Shown here: in pieces, positions 50,387-60,928 of the stretch
Position numbering within the stretch: the first letter of the stretch is position 1
Layout: each line of letters begins with the position of its first letter
From: Chaetorhynchus papuensis
Taxonomy: Eukaryota; Chordata; Aves; Passeriformes; Rhipiduridae
Assembly: GCA_013396525.1 (NCBI GenBank)
Contig: VWYX01000613.1
Location: 1-64,000 of the forward strand
Direction: 5' to 3'
DNA length: 64,000 nt
Program-made: the position numbers and the translations under genes
Notes under the pieces: generated by a model
Seen by the model: only the letters and a program-made list of their open reading frames with translations
What the model was told of the DNA's origin: nothing
The model's database searches: none

Positions 50387-50445
50387 AAAAAAAAAAAAAG
50401 GAAAGGAGAAAAGGAGAAAAAAAGAAGAAGGAAAGGAAGGGAAAC
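50387..50445. repeat. Polypurine tract
   Basis: About 59 uninterrupted purines on the + strand consist of poly-A followed by AAAGGAG/GAAGGAAAGG variants. Tracts of this kind can adopt triplex structures. No other role is evident. Confidence 0.88.
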
Positions 50446-51617
50446 TTTTTTCTAGTATTACACTTTTCTCAACAAAGACCTGACAGGGCTTCATAAATAA
50501 TCAGGGCTGTAGTTTTGCCTGATTATTTTTTTCCAGCATGCCTGGAAACTTCACCCCTCCAACTTAGACGGAGCTGGGGTCCCACATTTAATGTTTTGCA
50601 ACAAGTTGCCTGTTTGCTGGTGAGCATTTTTTGCTTTCTCTCTGTTCCTGTAGCTGGAAACGGTCTCTGTTCTCACACTACGGCGGGGCTGCAGCTTGTT
50701 AAGGCTGGAAGCTGGAGCTGGGAATGGCCCCTGGGAATGGGGCTGGAGCTGTTTGTTTGCTGGATTTCATATTCATTGCCATTCTGCCCTTGTTGTGGTT
50801 TTAACATTTGATGACCTAGGTATCTCAGAAGGCTGTTTTGCCTCAATAGGCATGTGATGAATTGCTCTTAATTAGCTTGTGGAAATAATATAAGCCTGAG
50901 CATTAAGCGTGCTTTGTTAGGGTTTTGACATCATCTTTTATATGTACATCTACAAATAAAATCAGGTAGATTAGCAGTCACTAGGAAATTGTTGTTGTGA
51001 GTCACTGACTCACAGCTTCTGTAGGCTGTCTCTCCTCGTCTTTGTTAGTCATGCCCGACTGTGGGCAGGAGTTCACGGGGTGCTGGGACTGGGGTCACAT
51101 GTGTCAATTTTGTCTGTAGGGACAGGGTTTGCCTTCAAATCCACCCCCGTCATTCCAGCTGGAAGAGCCAGTTGGCTCCACTGCAGCTCAAGGCAGAGTG
51201 TGAGCAAAACCACGGCAGTGGAGCTCACCTGGTTTTGTCTTCAAGCACAAGCTCCAGCCTTCAGGTGGCACCGAGGCATCCATGTGATGGAGGGATATTG
51301 GAACCTGAGATCAGACCTCAGGGTCATTTGTCCTTCTGGCTCCCACTTAAATGCTGGCTGGTAAAAACCAAGTCTAAAACCTTTGCTCTAGGCCACCAGT
51401 CTGTCTCCTCCGGCTTTGTCATTGCAAGCCATCCCTGTGTGCCCTGGATGCTGAAGGTGCCTATTCACTTAGGAGAGGGTAATAATTAGTAAAAGCTCTC
51501 AGGAAACTCATTTCTGTGCTCTTGCACCCCGGCAGTTGCCTGAAAAGAAGGAACAGCCTGACACAAGAGTGGCAATGAGCTAGATGGGGGGAGAGGCAGG
51601 AGGGACAGCGGGAGTTT

Positions 51618-51925
51618 CATAAAATCATAGAATTCTAGAATAATTTGGATTGGAAGGGACCTTAAAGACCGTCCAGTTCCACCCCTCCGCCATGGGCAGG
51701 GTCTTCAGCTATCTCAGGTTGCCCCAGTCCCCGTCCAACGTGGCCTTGGACACTTCCAGGGATGGGGCATCCACAGCTCCTCTGGGCCACGGTGCCTCGC
51801 TCCTCTGCCAGTGCCTCGCTCCCCTCACAGGGAAGAACGTCTCCCTAATACCCCATTTAACCCTTCCCACTGTCACTTCCAAGCCATCCCCCTTGCCCTG
51901 TCCCTCCCACGCCCTTGCCAAAGCC
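51618..51925 (-). mobile_element. CR1 LINE 3' fragment beside the ASTN2 promoter
   Basis: This reversed CR1 tail contains 'cataaaatcatagaattcta', 'ggattggaagggaccttaaa', 'cgccatgggcagggtcttca', 'tggggcatccacagctcctc' and 'cacagggaagaacgtctccc'. Its far end merges into the start of the CpG island. The long + frame that starts here and runs to 52,561 joins CR1, promoter DNA and the gap in a frame different from the ASTN2 one. It is not a gene. Confidence 0.93.
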
Positions 51926-52228
51926 CCTCTCCAGCCCTCCCAGCTGTGCGGCTCAGGAGCGGCGGCAGCGATGCGGGAGCGCTCTGGCCGCGGCAGCAGC
52001 GCGCAGCCGGGGCGGGGAAGCCGCGGCGGGGCCGGGCCGGTGCCGAGCGCATCGCTCCTCGCGGGGAGCGGCGTCCCCGGCGCGGGGCGGGCGGAGGGTC
52101 CGCGGGGAGCGGCGGCGGGGCCGGGGCGGGGCGCGGGCACAGCCGTCCCGAGCGCGCAGGGGGGAGGTCGGGCGGGCGCCAAAGTAATTCCCCCGCCGCG
52201 GCTCGCCGGGAGCGCGGCTCCCTCCGCA

Positions 52229-52278
52229 NNNNNNNNNNNNNNNNNNNNNNNNNNNNNNNNNNNNNNNNNNNNNNNNNN
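52229..52278. other. Assembly gap (50 N)
   Basis: A run of exactly 50 N lies in extreme GC-rich sequence. Fifty is a common placeholder, so the true length is unknown. It removes the ASTN2 start codon and the first part of the signal sequence. Confidence 0.98.
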
Positions 52279-52557
52279 TGCTGCTGCTGCTGCTGCTGCT
52301 GCCGCCGCCCGCGGTGCTGCTCGGCGGCGGGCCCGGCGCGGCGGCGTCGCGGGAGCCCCCCGGCCCCTGCCGCGTGAAGACGGTGACCGTGTCCACGCTG
52401 CCGGTGCTCCGGGAGAACGACATCAGCTGGAGCGGCGCCCCGCCGCCCGCCGCCGCCGCCGAGTCCCGCCTGCTGCTCTTCGTCCGCAGCGAGCTGCCCG
52501 GCCGCGTCGCCGTGCAGGACGATCTGGACAACACCGAGCTGCCCTTCTTCACCCTCG
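52279..52557 (+). CDS. ASTN2: Astrotactin-2, first coding exon (5' end lost in gap)
   Basis: Astrotactin-2 is a vertebrate membrane glycoprotein of neurons. It acts with astrotactin-1 in glial-guided neuronal migration, regulating its surface trafficking, and takes part in trafficking of synaptic proteins. The frame visible from 52,281 gives 92 residues. They are a leucine run then PPPAVLL (end of a signal peptide), a small linker, then CRVKTVTVSTLPVLREND, WSG, ESRLLLFVRSELPGRVAVQD and LDNTELPFFTL. The last blocks match vertebrate ASTN2 as I remember it almost residue for residue. The exon ends ACC CTC G, followed by GT at 52,558, a phase-1 donor as expected, since the next codon in ASTN2 is Glu (G|AG). 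The start codon lies in the N gap. The low-complexity spacer before AESR is much shorter than I recall in mammals. All later exons are outside the window. Confidence 0.92.
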
Positions 52558-52744
52558 GTAGGCGCCCGCGCCGCTTCCCGCCCCGTCCCGTCCCGTCCCG
52601 CATCCCGCCCCGCCATCCCGGAGCATCCCCGAAGCATCTGACACCCGCCGTGCCGGCTCTGTGTCCGCCCTCCCCGTTCCGCGGGCAGCTGGATGTGTTT
52701 TGGGGCTTTCTAACCCTGCCCGTGCTGCATCCTGCTTTTTGGGG

Positions 52745-52763
52745 TTATTTTTTTTTTTTTTTT
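52745..52763. repeat. Poly-T run
   Basis: About 18 consecutive T residues lie in the first 200 bp of the intron, at the edge of the CpG island. Confidence 0.85.
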
Positions 52764-52820
52764 GCCTTTCCTGTCGGGGAGGGATTTTTTAGCAGGGCCT
52801 GAGGCTGCCGCCGCTGCCAG

Positions 52821-52881
52821 CCCCGGGAGGAGGAGAGCATTCCCCGGGAGGAGGAGAGCATCCCCGCGAGGAGGAGAGCAT
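52821..52881. repeat. 20-21-bp tandem repeat, 3 copies
   Basis: Three units of the form 'ccccgggaggaggagagcat' (21, 20 and 20 bp) occur, the third with 'ccccgcg' at its start. The array is purine-rich and lies just inside intron 1. Confidence 0.9.
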
Positions 52882-55324
52882 CCCCGCGCAGGCTGGAAGT
52901 GATGGGGGCTGCCTCGTGTGCTCCAAGTTGAGCTCTGAGCCCCGAGGAGGTGCCGCCGAGCCTGGCAGAGCGGGAGGGGCTGTTTTTCTAGCCAGAGCCT
53001 GATTTTATAAATGCTTCGTGTTAATTCTCGAAGCTCGCTCTCGCTTCACGCACAACTCCAGCGCCCGGGTCTGTGCGAACGCTGCAGACTTTCCTCCGCT
53101 CTCAGCTTTGTGGGGAGGGGGATGGGAAGAGAAATAATTCTGTGGTCGTACTTCGGTCCTGATGCCGGATCCTGTTGTCTCGGATGGGGTGCCCGAGCTG
53201 CCTCTTGTCACTTTTACCCAATTCTGTGCCGTAATCAGCCAGTCCTCCAAGAGAACTGTTCCGAATGTCACCTGGGCAGTGCAGTGTTTACTCTGCCAGG
53301 TCACCGAAAGGTTTTTGTTGATCTTTGCTTAATCCATCAGCTTTCCTGTTTTTTGGCATCCAAACCTAGGATAATTTGAGTGCCTGCTTAACTCGGGTCT
53401 CAGGTATCTCTTGACACACTGGGTTGTGACTTCCAGCACATCTCTCTGTGTGCCTCAGGTGTGTCAAGGTGTGCCCATATCCAGGCTCACCGGGGGCAGC
53501 TGTCCCCAAGTCCCTTCCCATACCTCATGGAGTGATTGCCTTTCACGGGGTGCAATGAGCAGGGGTAGGGAAATGCCTGTCTGTGTCCCCCAGCCCTGTC
53601 ATTTTACCTTGTGTGAAGCTTTGCTGTAGCAAACACTCCTAATAAATAAGTTGGTGGTACTTCCTGAAGCTCTCGGGCTCCAGCTTTGCAGTTTCCTTTC
53701 CGTTTGCAGACACGGTTGGTCAACTGCAAAAATCCGAAACAAAACAGGTACTCTGCTTCCACTAACAAAAGGGACAAATCAAAGGTTTGATGCAGTAGGA
53801 ATGACGTTTACCGTGCAGTGGTTAAAAGTAACAAGAAGTTCCATGGTTCACTGAGTTAATTTTCAGATTAGAGTACAGTTTCTTCAGGGACTGGGTGTGA
53901 ATTGCGCACTGATCTAAATATATCAGATAGCAAAGAAACCCCTCTGTGTGAGCTTAGATAATAGCTCAAGTTGGAGGAGAGAAATTTGTCTTGATAGATC
54001 AGAGGCACGATCTTGTATAGCAAATCCTATTTCTGTGAGTGCCTGCCAGTAAAGAGACCATGTATTCATCTGAAAATTTCTTTTACTTGCCTGGCATATT
54101 GGTTATGTGTGTACTCATGAATATGAAGCATGTCTTGTGCAAATCTGTGGGGGTTTTCCTGCCCCTTTATGAACAGAAGACCCCAAAACATCCCCTCCTG
54201 TTCCCCTGGACTCTCAGGCATCAAGCAGGTTGGAAGATAAACGGAGGCTGTGCCCATGGTGGGATGGCTTCATCATGGTCCTGGAATTAATCAGTCTGTT
54301 GCCTCAAGAGAAGGTAAAACACTTGTCCTTTCCCAAGGTCTAGCTCATGAATTGCTGTGGATGTTCTGATATTTCAAATTTGTTGCATTTCTCCCCGTCT
54401 CCTGGTGTGGCAACTGAGTCTCGCTCGCAGTTTACTCTTCTCTGCGTGAGGCTGTGGAGGATTTCTGCTGGCTGGTTTTACCAGTGCAGGAATTAAGGTT
54501 GTAATTTTCTGTGGTGTTTTTTTCCCCCTCCATCCTTTTCTAACTTCATTGATGGTTGGGAACCGGAGAGCAGCTGCTGCCTCGTAATGGGCTCTTGGAG
54601 GTGAAAATCACGTTACACGCGGGAGGGCTTGGGAGTGACGGGGGGGCAGAGATCTCTCTTTGGCAGAATCTTTGCTAGTCCTTATCTTGAGCTGGTTTCT
54701 GATGATTGTATCTCTTTACGTGTGTTGCTGGACATGTTTAGTGGCTGTCTGGGCATGAGCTCAGGAGGACACGTAAGAGCTGACGTCCTGCCGGCTGCAA
54801 ATGTGTTGAGGACTCCTGAATGTCTTGGAGTGCAGATCTTGCTGTGAGCAGAGATCGCTTTCTGGCCTCAGCAGGGTAAGGATGGGGCAGGATGACCTCC
54901 TGAAGCCCACAGCTCAGGACAGCCACCCTGACTGGCAGCCTGGAGGGGTTTTTGAAAGAAAAAAAAGATTAAAAAAAAAGAAAAGGAACCATTAAGCTGG
55001 CAGAGCTGAGTCCTGGTGCTGATGCCACTGACTCTGAAGTAAGTTGAGAAAAAATTGAGGCCACACTGTTCTGCAAGGCTCAAAAGTCTCTCCAGGCCAG
55101 GAGGCAGGAAAGAAAATATTGCCTTGCTTGGTGGCAATGAGTTTAAGCAGCCAGGGCTGTACTCCTGGGTCTGCTCAGCAACTCCCCAGCTCAGGAAGTC
55201 TCCCCGTGCTGCAGTGGTTCCTGTGCGTCTCCTCGCTCCTTGGCATTTAAAGGAGGGTGGGCGAGCTGTAGTTAAAGGCTGGCAGGTGCCAGAGCCTTGT
55301 CTGCAGCAGTGTGAAACTTAAACT

Positions 55325-55436
55325 CGTGGAATCACGTAGCTTGGAAAAGATCTTTAAGATCCTCAAGTCTGACTGTAAACCTAACACTGCCAAGTCCACC
55401 ACTAAACCATGTCCTGAAGTGCCACATCCTCCAGAT
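55325..55436 (-). mobile_element. CR1 LINE 3' fragment
   Basis: This reversed tail is of the older CR1 type. It contains 'cgtggaatcacgtagcttgg', 'aaagatctttaagatcctca', 'ctgtaaacctaacactgcca' and 'agtccaccactaaaccatgt'. Confidence 0.9.
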
Positions 55437-55784
55437 AGATGCTCTGAATTGGTGCTGGTACAAAGCACATGGAGTGCTCCGTGTCCCTTTTCTTTAAAGG
55501 ATTCCTCCTTCTAGGGAAGAAACAACTTTATCTGTTCCTTGACAATATAAGATTTTATTCTCTTAAGTGCATAAAGCGAGAGCTTCCGGTGTAGCATCCC
55601 TGCCTGCGGGGCTGCCTGGTCTGCAGGAGCTGCTGCCTGGCTGAGATCGAGGAGAAATCAGCACTAGGAAACATCCACACAGCCGGCCCTGGGCCCATGG
55701 CATGCTGGCAACATCAGGAGCAGCAGCAACAGGAGCAGCAGCAGCCACTCGTGGAAGGCAGGAGCCCACTAGGGGGTGGTGGGT

Positions 55785-56110
55785 ACCCGGGGATGCTCCT
55801 CAGCAGCTCCTGCTCTGTGGGGGTGCCCGGGGATGCTGGACAGCAGCTGCTGCTCTGTGTGCCATGGGGTTCCAGGGATGCTCCACAGAAGGGCACCCAG
55901 GGATGCTCCACAGGAAGATATCCAGGGATGCTCCACAGCAGCTCCTGCTCAGCGTGCCCAGGAGGGTGCCCGGGGATGCTCCACAGGAGGGTACCCAGGG
56001 CTGCTCCCTAGGAAGGTACCCAGGGATGCTCCACTCCCTCCCTGTGTGCCCGTGTGAGCGCTCCGGGATGCTGGACAGCAGCTCCAGCTCTTTGTGCCTC
56101 GGTGGGCACC
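55785..56110. repeat. Degenerate GC-rich minisatellite
   Basis: Repeated variants of 'cccagggatgctccacagga' and 'ggatgctggacagcagctgc' recur about ten times at spacings of roughly 25-60 bp. The underlying unit is about 25-28 bp, sometimes expanded by an inserted 'gcagctcctgctctgtgtgcc'-like segment. Copies are too diverged for exact counting. Confidence 0.8.
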
Positions 56111-56374
56111 CGGCATCTGCAGGGAGGTGGGGAGCCCAGGGTAGGGATGGCTTCATCCTCTCCCAGCAAAGGTAAAAAACTTTGATTTCTTGTGCATCCC
56201 TCTAGGACTGCAGCGAGGACCTGCTGCTGAAACACCCACTGGCAGCTCCCTGTGCTCGGTGTCCCTCCTCCAGTGGGGTGTCACAGCTTCTGTATTTCCT
56301 ACGCCTCAGTTTATTTTTTCCCTCCTGCGTTGGAGACAAGAAGGATGCTTCTCCCACTACCCCCCAGTTATGTT

Positions 56375-56636
56375 ACTATAAAATTACTCAGCAAAGCCCA
56401 GTGGTGGCAGGAAATGACAAATGTAACTGCCACCAGTGCATTATGAATTGCTGTGCCTCCCTTTTCCTGAAAAAGCATCCTGCCCTTTCCTTAACCTTGG
56501 ATACAACTATAAAATTACTCAGCAAAGCCCAGTGGTGGCAGGAAATGACAAATGTAACTGCCACCAGTGCATTATGAATTGCTGTGCCTCCCTTTTCCTG
56601 AAAAAGCATCCTGCCCTTTCCTTAACCTTGGATACA
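56375..56636. repeat. 131-bp tandem duplication
   Basis: Two head-to-tail copies of 131 bp (56,375-56,505 and 56,506-56,636) begin actataaaattactcagc and end aaccttggataca. I see no differences between them. The sequence is not a recognised transposon. Confidence 0.95.
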
Positions 56637-57240
56637 ACTGATGCTTTGTGGCTTTTTCCCCCCCCTCTAATTCTCCTAGAGTTACTCTGGAAAACGGTGC
56701 AGCCTATCATTGACTTTATCCTTGCACAGCGAGGTCTCTCTAAGGTATGGATCTTGATTCAGTCAGCAGCCATGTGTTCCCTACAGAAGCTGCTCCACCA
56801 CGGTGTAGCCTGCTCCGAGTGCAATTCAGGGAATGAGGCAGTTTGCTTCCGAGCTAATTTAGATGAGCTCTGTCTATGTGTGAGCAGATTTACGTAGAGG
56901 AGAGAGAAGGGAAGAGGCAGACAAATTTTCACCACTGCTCTTACCCTGTAGTGGCTTACATAAGAACAGTTTACTACACACTTCTCATAAATGGCTTTAA
57001 TGGATGCTGTTTGATGGTGTCTGCAGCGCTTCACGGTGCTTTGTTCTGGTGGTTGTCACAAAAGGCTCCTGTGCCTGCATTCCTGGTGTCCCCCTGTGGC
57101 CCCTGTGTGTGGCTGATTGATGACTGTCCCCTGCTCTTCCCTCTCCTCAGCAGTTCAGTGCCACTTCTTTTATCTTCTTTCTTAACTTTTCCTGAAGTCA
57201 TCCAATATCTTGGACTTCTCCTCTTCAGGGCAGGAGTGTT

Positions 57241-57370
57241 GAGTCTTGAAGGAACGCCTGGACGTGGCGCTCAGTGCTCTGGGCTGGGTGACAAGGTGGT
57301 GGGGATTGGTCACAGGTTGGACTCAATTATCTTGGAGGCCTTTTCCAGTCTTAATCGTTCTGAGTTTGTA
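57241..57370 (+). mobile_element. CR1 LINE 3' fragment
   Basis: This forward tail of an older CR1 subfamily contains 'aacgcctggacgtggcgctc', 'ctgggtgacaaggtggtggg', 'ggttggactcaattatcttg' and 'gaggccttttccagtcttaa'. Confidence 0.88.
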
Positions 57371-60300
57371 TTAATACATTAAAATAAGGGAAAGCACTCA
57401 GTTCCCTATGGGCTGGTTGTATTTACTGCTGTTCCTAGAAATGCTTGAGCAGGGTTTTGCCACCCTCATTTTGGTCACCAACTCCTGTTTGTGCAGAGCG
57501 TCTGGGGAGGCTGAAGGGTCACCAGGGGGGCGTGGGTGTGACTGGAGCTTACTGATGCTGCTGCTCAGAAGTGCCATTCCCTGCTCTCAGTTGGCCCGTG
57601 GGGTCTGGAGCAGCACTGTGTGGGTGCAGAGAGTGTGCCCAGTGCAAGGCTCCATCGTCAGGGCTTGGCATCTAAAAATGGGGTCGTCTCAGCGGAACAG
57701 CCGGTGAGCAGAGTCTGGTTCTGCACCTCCCTTTGCATTAACTGCCTCCTGCCAGGCTTGAGATGCCTGGACTATCAGCCCAGAGATCTGCTTAATCGAG
57801 TGTTGGGGTTTTTATTTTTTGCTGTTTATATTGTTTCTGTTCCCCAGCTAATCCAATGGGTAAAGAGTCCCACCTTCCACCAGGCAAGTGGAGGGAGCCT
57901 GATCTCAGTGAGATGGTGTGGTGAGGATGAGACAGGTTGGTGGGCTCCCTGGTATGTACCCCTGACAGGTGGGCTGCTTTCCTGCCCCTCCACTCCCATC
58001 CACAGGGTCTGGGCCAGGTCCCTGGTGGTGGGGGCTGCCTGGGGAGGGTGTAGGAAAGAGGAAAACCTTTTGGTAGGAATTTCTTCCCCTCCTTGTATTA
58101 CTGTGTGATTACTCCAGCTGTCCAAGATGTTGGATTTTGTAGCTGGGAAGAGAAGGAGGGAGAGCCCATCTCGGGGTGGGGTTGCACTGGTGATGTGGGT
58201 GCTGAGCTGCTGGTCTGCAAGCACTGTAACCCCCAGAAGGGCTGTAGGCACAAAATGCCCAGGAAAAGGGGTCAGTTCTGAGGCCATCACTTCCCTCCCC
58301 AAAGGTGAGGTTGGACATGGCTTGTCCAGCATGGCAGGGTGTGGGTTTGACAGGGATTTTGCTTCATCTCGGGTATTTTCTGGGCTGAGTATCCCAGTTA
58401 AAGTTGGGAATTTGTAGCTGAGTGCAGGCTGTGCTTAGGGAGCTGCTGCTTTCCAAGAGTACCCGTGTTGACCAGCTAGTGGCAACAGAAGATTAACTAT
58501 GGAGGGAGAGAGGAGCTGCTTGCTGCAGCTGAGCTGCCACGGGAGGAGGCTGGTGGCTGGGGATCCCCCTGCTCCCCCTTCCTCCCAGCTGATTTTCCAT
58601 GATGTCTGGGTGCCAGAGGCTTTTGTTGCTCTTTTTCAGGAAGAAATAATGAGCTTTTATTCAGAATTATGCAGACAGTTTGCATTCCTCCTTGGGGACT
58701 GGGGTGGTGAGTGACCTCTGAGTGCCACCACGCAGATGGGTGTTACCTCCAAAACTCGCTGCTTGTTCCCTCCTGAGCCCTCAAAGTGTGAACCTCAGCT
58801 GTGTGATGGACCAGCCTTTGTGCTGCCTCGGTGGCACGGTGCTGATGTGTGGTGCTGGCTGGCTGTGAAACAGGGCTGAGCCCTTGGGCTTTCCTGGTGT
58901 GACACGAGCTCAGGCACGGGACTGGCTGGGACAAGGGGAGGACAGATTGATGCTGCGTGGGGGAATGATGAGGTATTGATCTTGCGCTTCTCTGACATAT
59001 GTTTGCAGGTGCAGGTGGCTTGAGAAACACCTGCCATCACACCAGAATGCCACGTAGAGTGGGGGGCAGGCTGGGGTTGGAGCTGAAAGAAGAGAAGATG
59101 CCTTGTTTGATGCCTTTCTTCGTCTGTAATGTCCACAGCACAGCCCCTGCCCCAGTGTCCTCCCCCTGCAGCAGCCATTTGAAATGGGCAGTGATGAAGC
59201 TTGGCCTGTGCTCCCATGCTGCTCCCCAGTCCTGCCCATCGCTGTCTGTGGGGTGCGTGATGGCATCGAGCACAGATGGTTCTTGTGCATAACCAGCTTA
59301 AGAAATGGGGCCACTTAAAAGAATTGAATGCTTGTGCTGCTGCTCGGGTCTCAGCTAATGCAGTTAAGGTTTCCAGTGTCCAGACAGTATGGAGACACTT
59401 AATGGTATTGAAGAAGCAGAATGGCATGCAGAGGGGACGAGCAGTGATCTTGGCTGCCTGCATCTGCACTGGCTGGGTGAGGCTTTCTGGTTGTCTCCTG
59501 GGAAGGAGGAAGGTGGGGAAAAAGATCGCAGAGTAAATGTTTTGGGCCTTTGTTCCCTTTGGGCACCTGCCCCGTTTGCTCTGCAGGAAGCAGTGCTCTT
59601 GAATGCCTCCAGTATCCTGCTGCGGGTCAGGGGGAAAGAAGGGATTCCTTGCAGGGGGAGGTTGGGCTGTGGCTGCCTGTGAGAAGATGGGGCAGACCAG
59701 GTTTGGAGCCAGAGCTCTGCCTGTGGGTGGAGGTGGCTGGTGGGGGGTGCCGGAAGCACCAGTTCCCTCTATTTCACATTGTCTGTCCCCCAGCAGCCCT
59801 GCCCTCCGTTCTCTGTGCATCCCCCTCTCCTGTCCTAGTGCAAGACAAAGTCTGTAGGAAACCTCGACTGGCTCTGGAAGCAGCAGCAAAAGGGGAGAAA
59901 TTTTCCATTAGCAGCATCAGCAGTATAAGAGATTTTTCCCAGTCACCTGGTAACTGCTGTATTTAGGAAGATTACTGAGCTGATGGTGCTGCTCCCAGGC
60001 ATATGCACGGGAGTGATCCTGTTAGCAGAGGGAGGCCAGGGCCAGCCTGGATGGCCACACACGGGGAGATGGGCTGGTAAAGGTCAGCTGTGCAGGGACA
60101 GAGGACCCTGGGGCTGGGCACCTCCTGTGCTCCATCATCTGCTCCTCCAGAGCAGGGGAATGACACAGAAATGGCAGGGCCAGCTGCACTCAGGGGTGCA
60201 GTGTGGGGGCAGAGAGCGGGGCTCCCCGATGTTGGGCACATCCTGGAGTGGAGGAGGGAAGGTCTGGCTCCAGCCTGATTTGGTGCATGATGCCTTTCTT

Positions 60301-60645
60301 TCTGTGGGATGGGATGTGCCTGTGGAAGGGCACTGCCCTTCCTCTGCTGCGGACTCGCTACAGAGGTGAGCCCACCCTCCCACGGCCCCAGGTCTGTATG
60401 ACTGGGGTGCAGGTTCTGGGGACCCCAGCTTCGCTCCCAGCCATAACCATGCTCACCAGAGCTCAGCTGTGCTGGTGCCTTTGAAGCTTTGATTCTTTTT
60501 CCTTTTTCCCCTCCCCTTTCTCTCTCTAGGGCGGCGGCGTGGCCTCGCCTGTGGCTGGATTCCTGCCCTGGCTGAGCTGTTCGAGCTGGGCTCCCTGGCC
60601 AGCCCCGGGGCTCCTGGCTGCCGAGGCACTTGCCTAACACGAGCT

Positions 60646-60928
60646 GGCATTCCTGAGTGTGGCATTCCCGAGTGTGGCATTCCCGAGTGTGGCATTCCTG
60701 AGTGTGGCATTCCCGAGTGTGGCATTCCTGACTGTGGCATTCCCGAGTGTGGCATTCCCGAGTGTGGCATTCCTGACTGTGGCATTCCTGAGTGTGGCAT
60801 TCCCGAGTGTGGCATTCCTGACTGTGGCATTCCGAGTGTGGCATTCCCGAGTGTGGCATTCCTGACTGTGGCATTCCGAGTGTGGCATTCCCGAGTGTGG
60901 CATTCCCGAGTGTGGCATTCCCGAGTGT
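60646..60928. repeat. 15-bp minisatellite, 19 units
   Basis: Nineteen contiguous units of ggcattcccgagtgt and close variants occur: 17 are 15 bp and two are 14 bp (60,826-60,839 and 60,870-60,883). Variants at the middle are cccgag, cctgag, cctgac and ccgag. The trio cccgag-cctgac-ccgag occurs twice in succession, a nascent higher-order unit of 44 bp. Because 15 is a multiple of 3, the array keeps long frames open on both strands, which yields repetitive peptides such as GMPHSGMPQS. These are artefacts of the repeat. Confidence 0.96.

Larger units (their letters stand above)
42600..51617. other. Upstream intergenic DNA with candidate conserved blocks
   Basis: No exon was recognised in this 9-kb stretch. 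The clearest element-like block is at about 45,735-45,900. It is AT-rich with repeated ATTA cores ('ctaattaaattctgtggtgg', 'gtataattaacccatttatt') and then 'gttgccatttgtttatggag'. Weaker AT-rich blocks lie at 44,350-44,480, 49,170-49,320 and 50,820-51,010. Poly-A at 47,940-47,956 and a purine tract at 50.4 kb are simple sequence. Confidence 0.5.
51945..52690 (+). promoter_or_regulatory. ASTN2: CpG island and probable promoter of ASTN2
   Basis: CpG density is very high throughout. GC boxes of the SP1 type (ggggcgggg at 52,009-52,017 and again near 52,123-52,131) lie upstream of the assembly gap, and no TATA box was seen. The island covers the probable 5' UTR, the whole visible first coding exon and the beginning of intron 1. 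This is the usual TATA-less, CpG-island architecture of a neuronal gene promoter. The exact transcription start cannot be placed. Confidence 0.75.

Noticed and set aside
51650..52561. 303-codon + frame through the ASTN2 promoter and exon 1
   Set aside because: It starts in a CR1 copy, crosses the N gap, and in exon 1 uses a different frame from the one that gives the astrotactin-2 sequence.
55766..55786. 'ccactagggggtggtgg' resembling a CTCF site
   Set aside because: It deviates from the core at the normally strong GC positions and lies beside a GC-rich minisatellite. A single short match is not enough.
58795..59889. 364-codon open frame on the - strand in intron 1
   Set aside because: No domain or signal, and several overlapping frames on the opposite strand. 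It is likely chance in stop-poor DNA.
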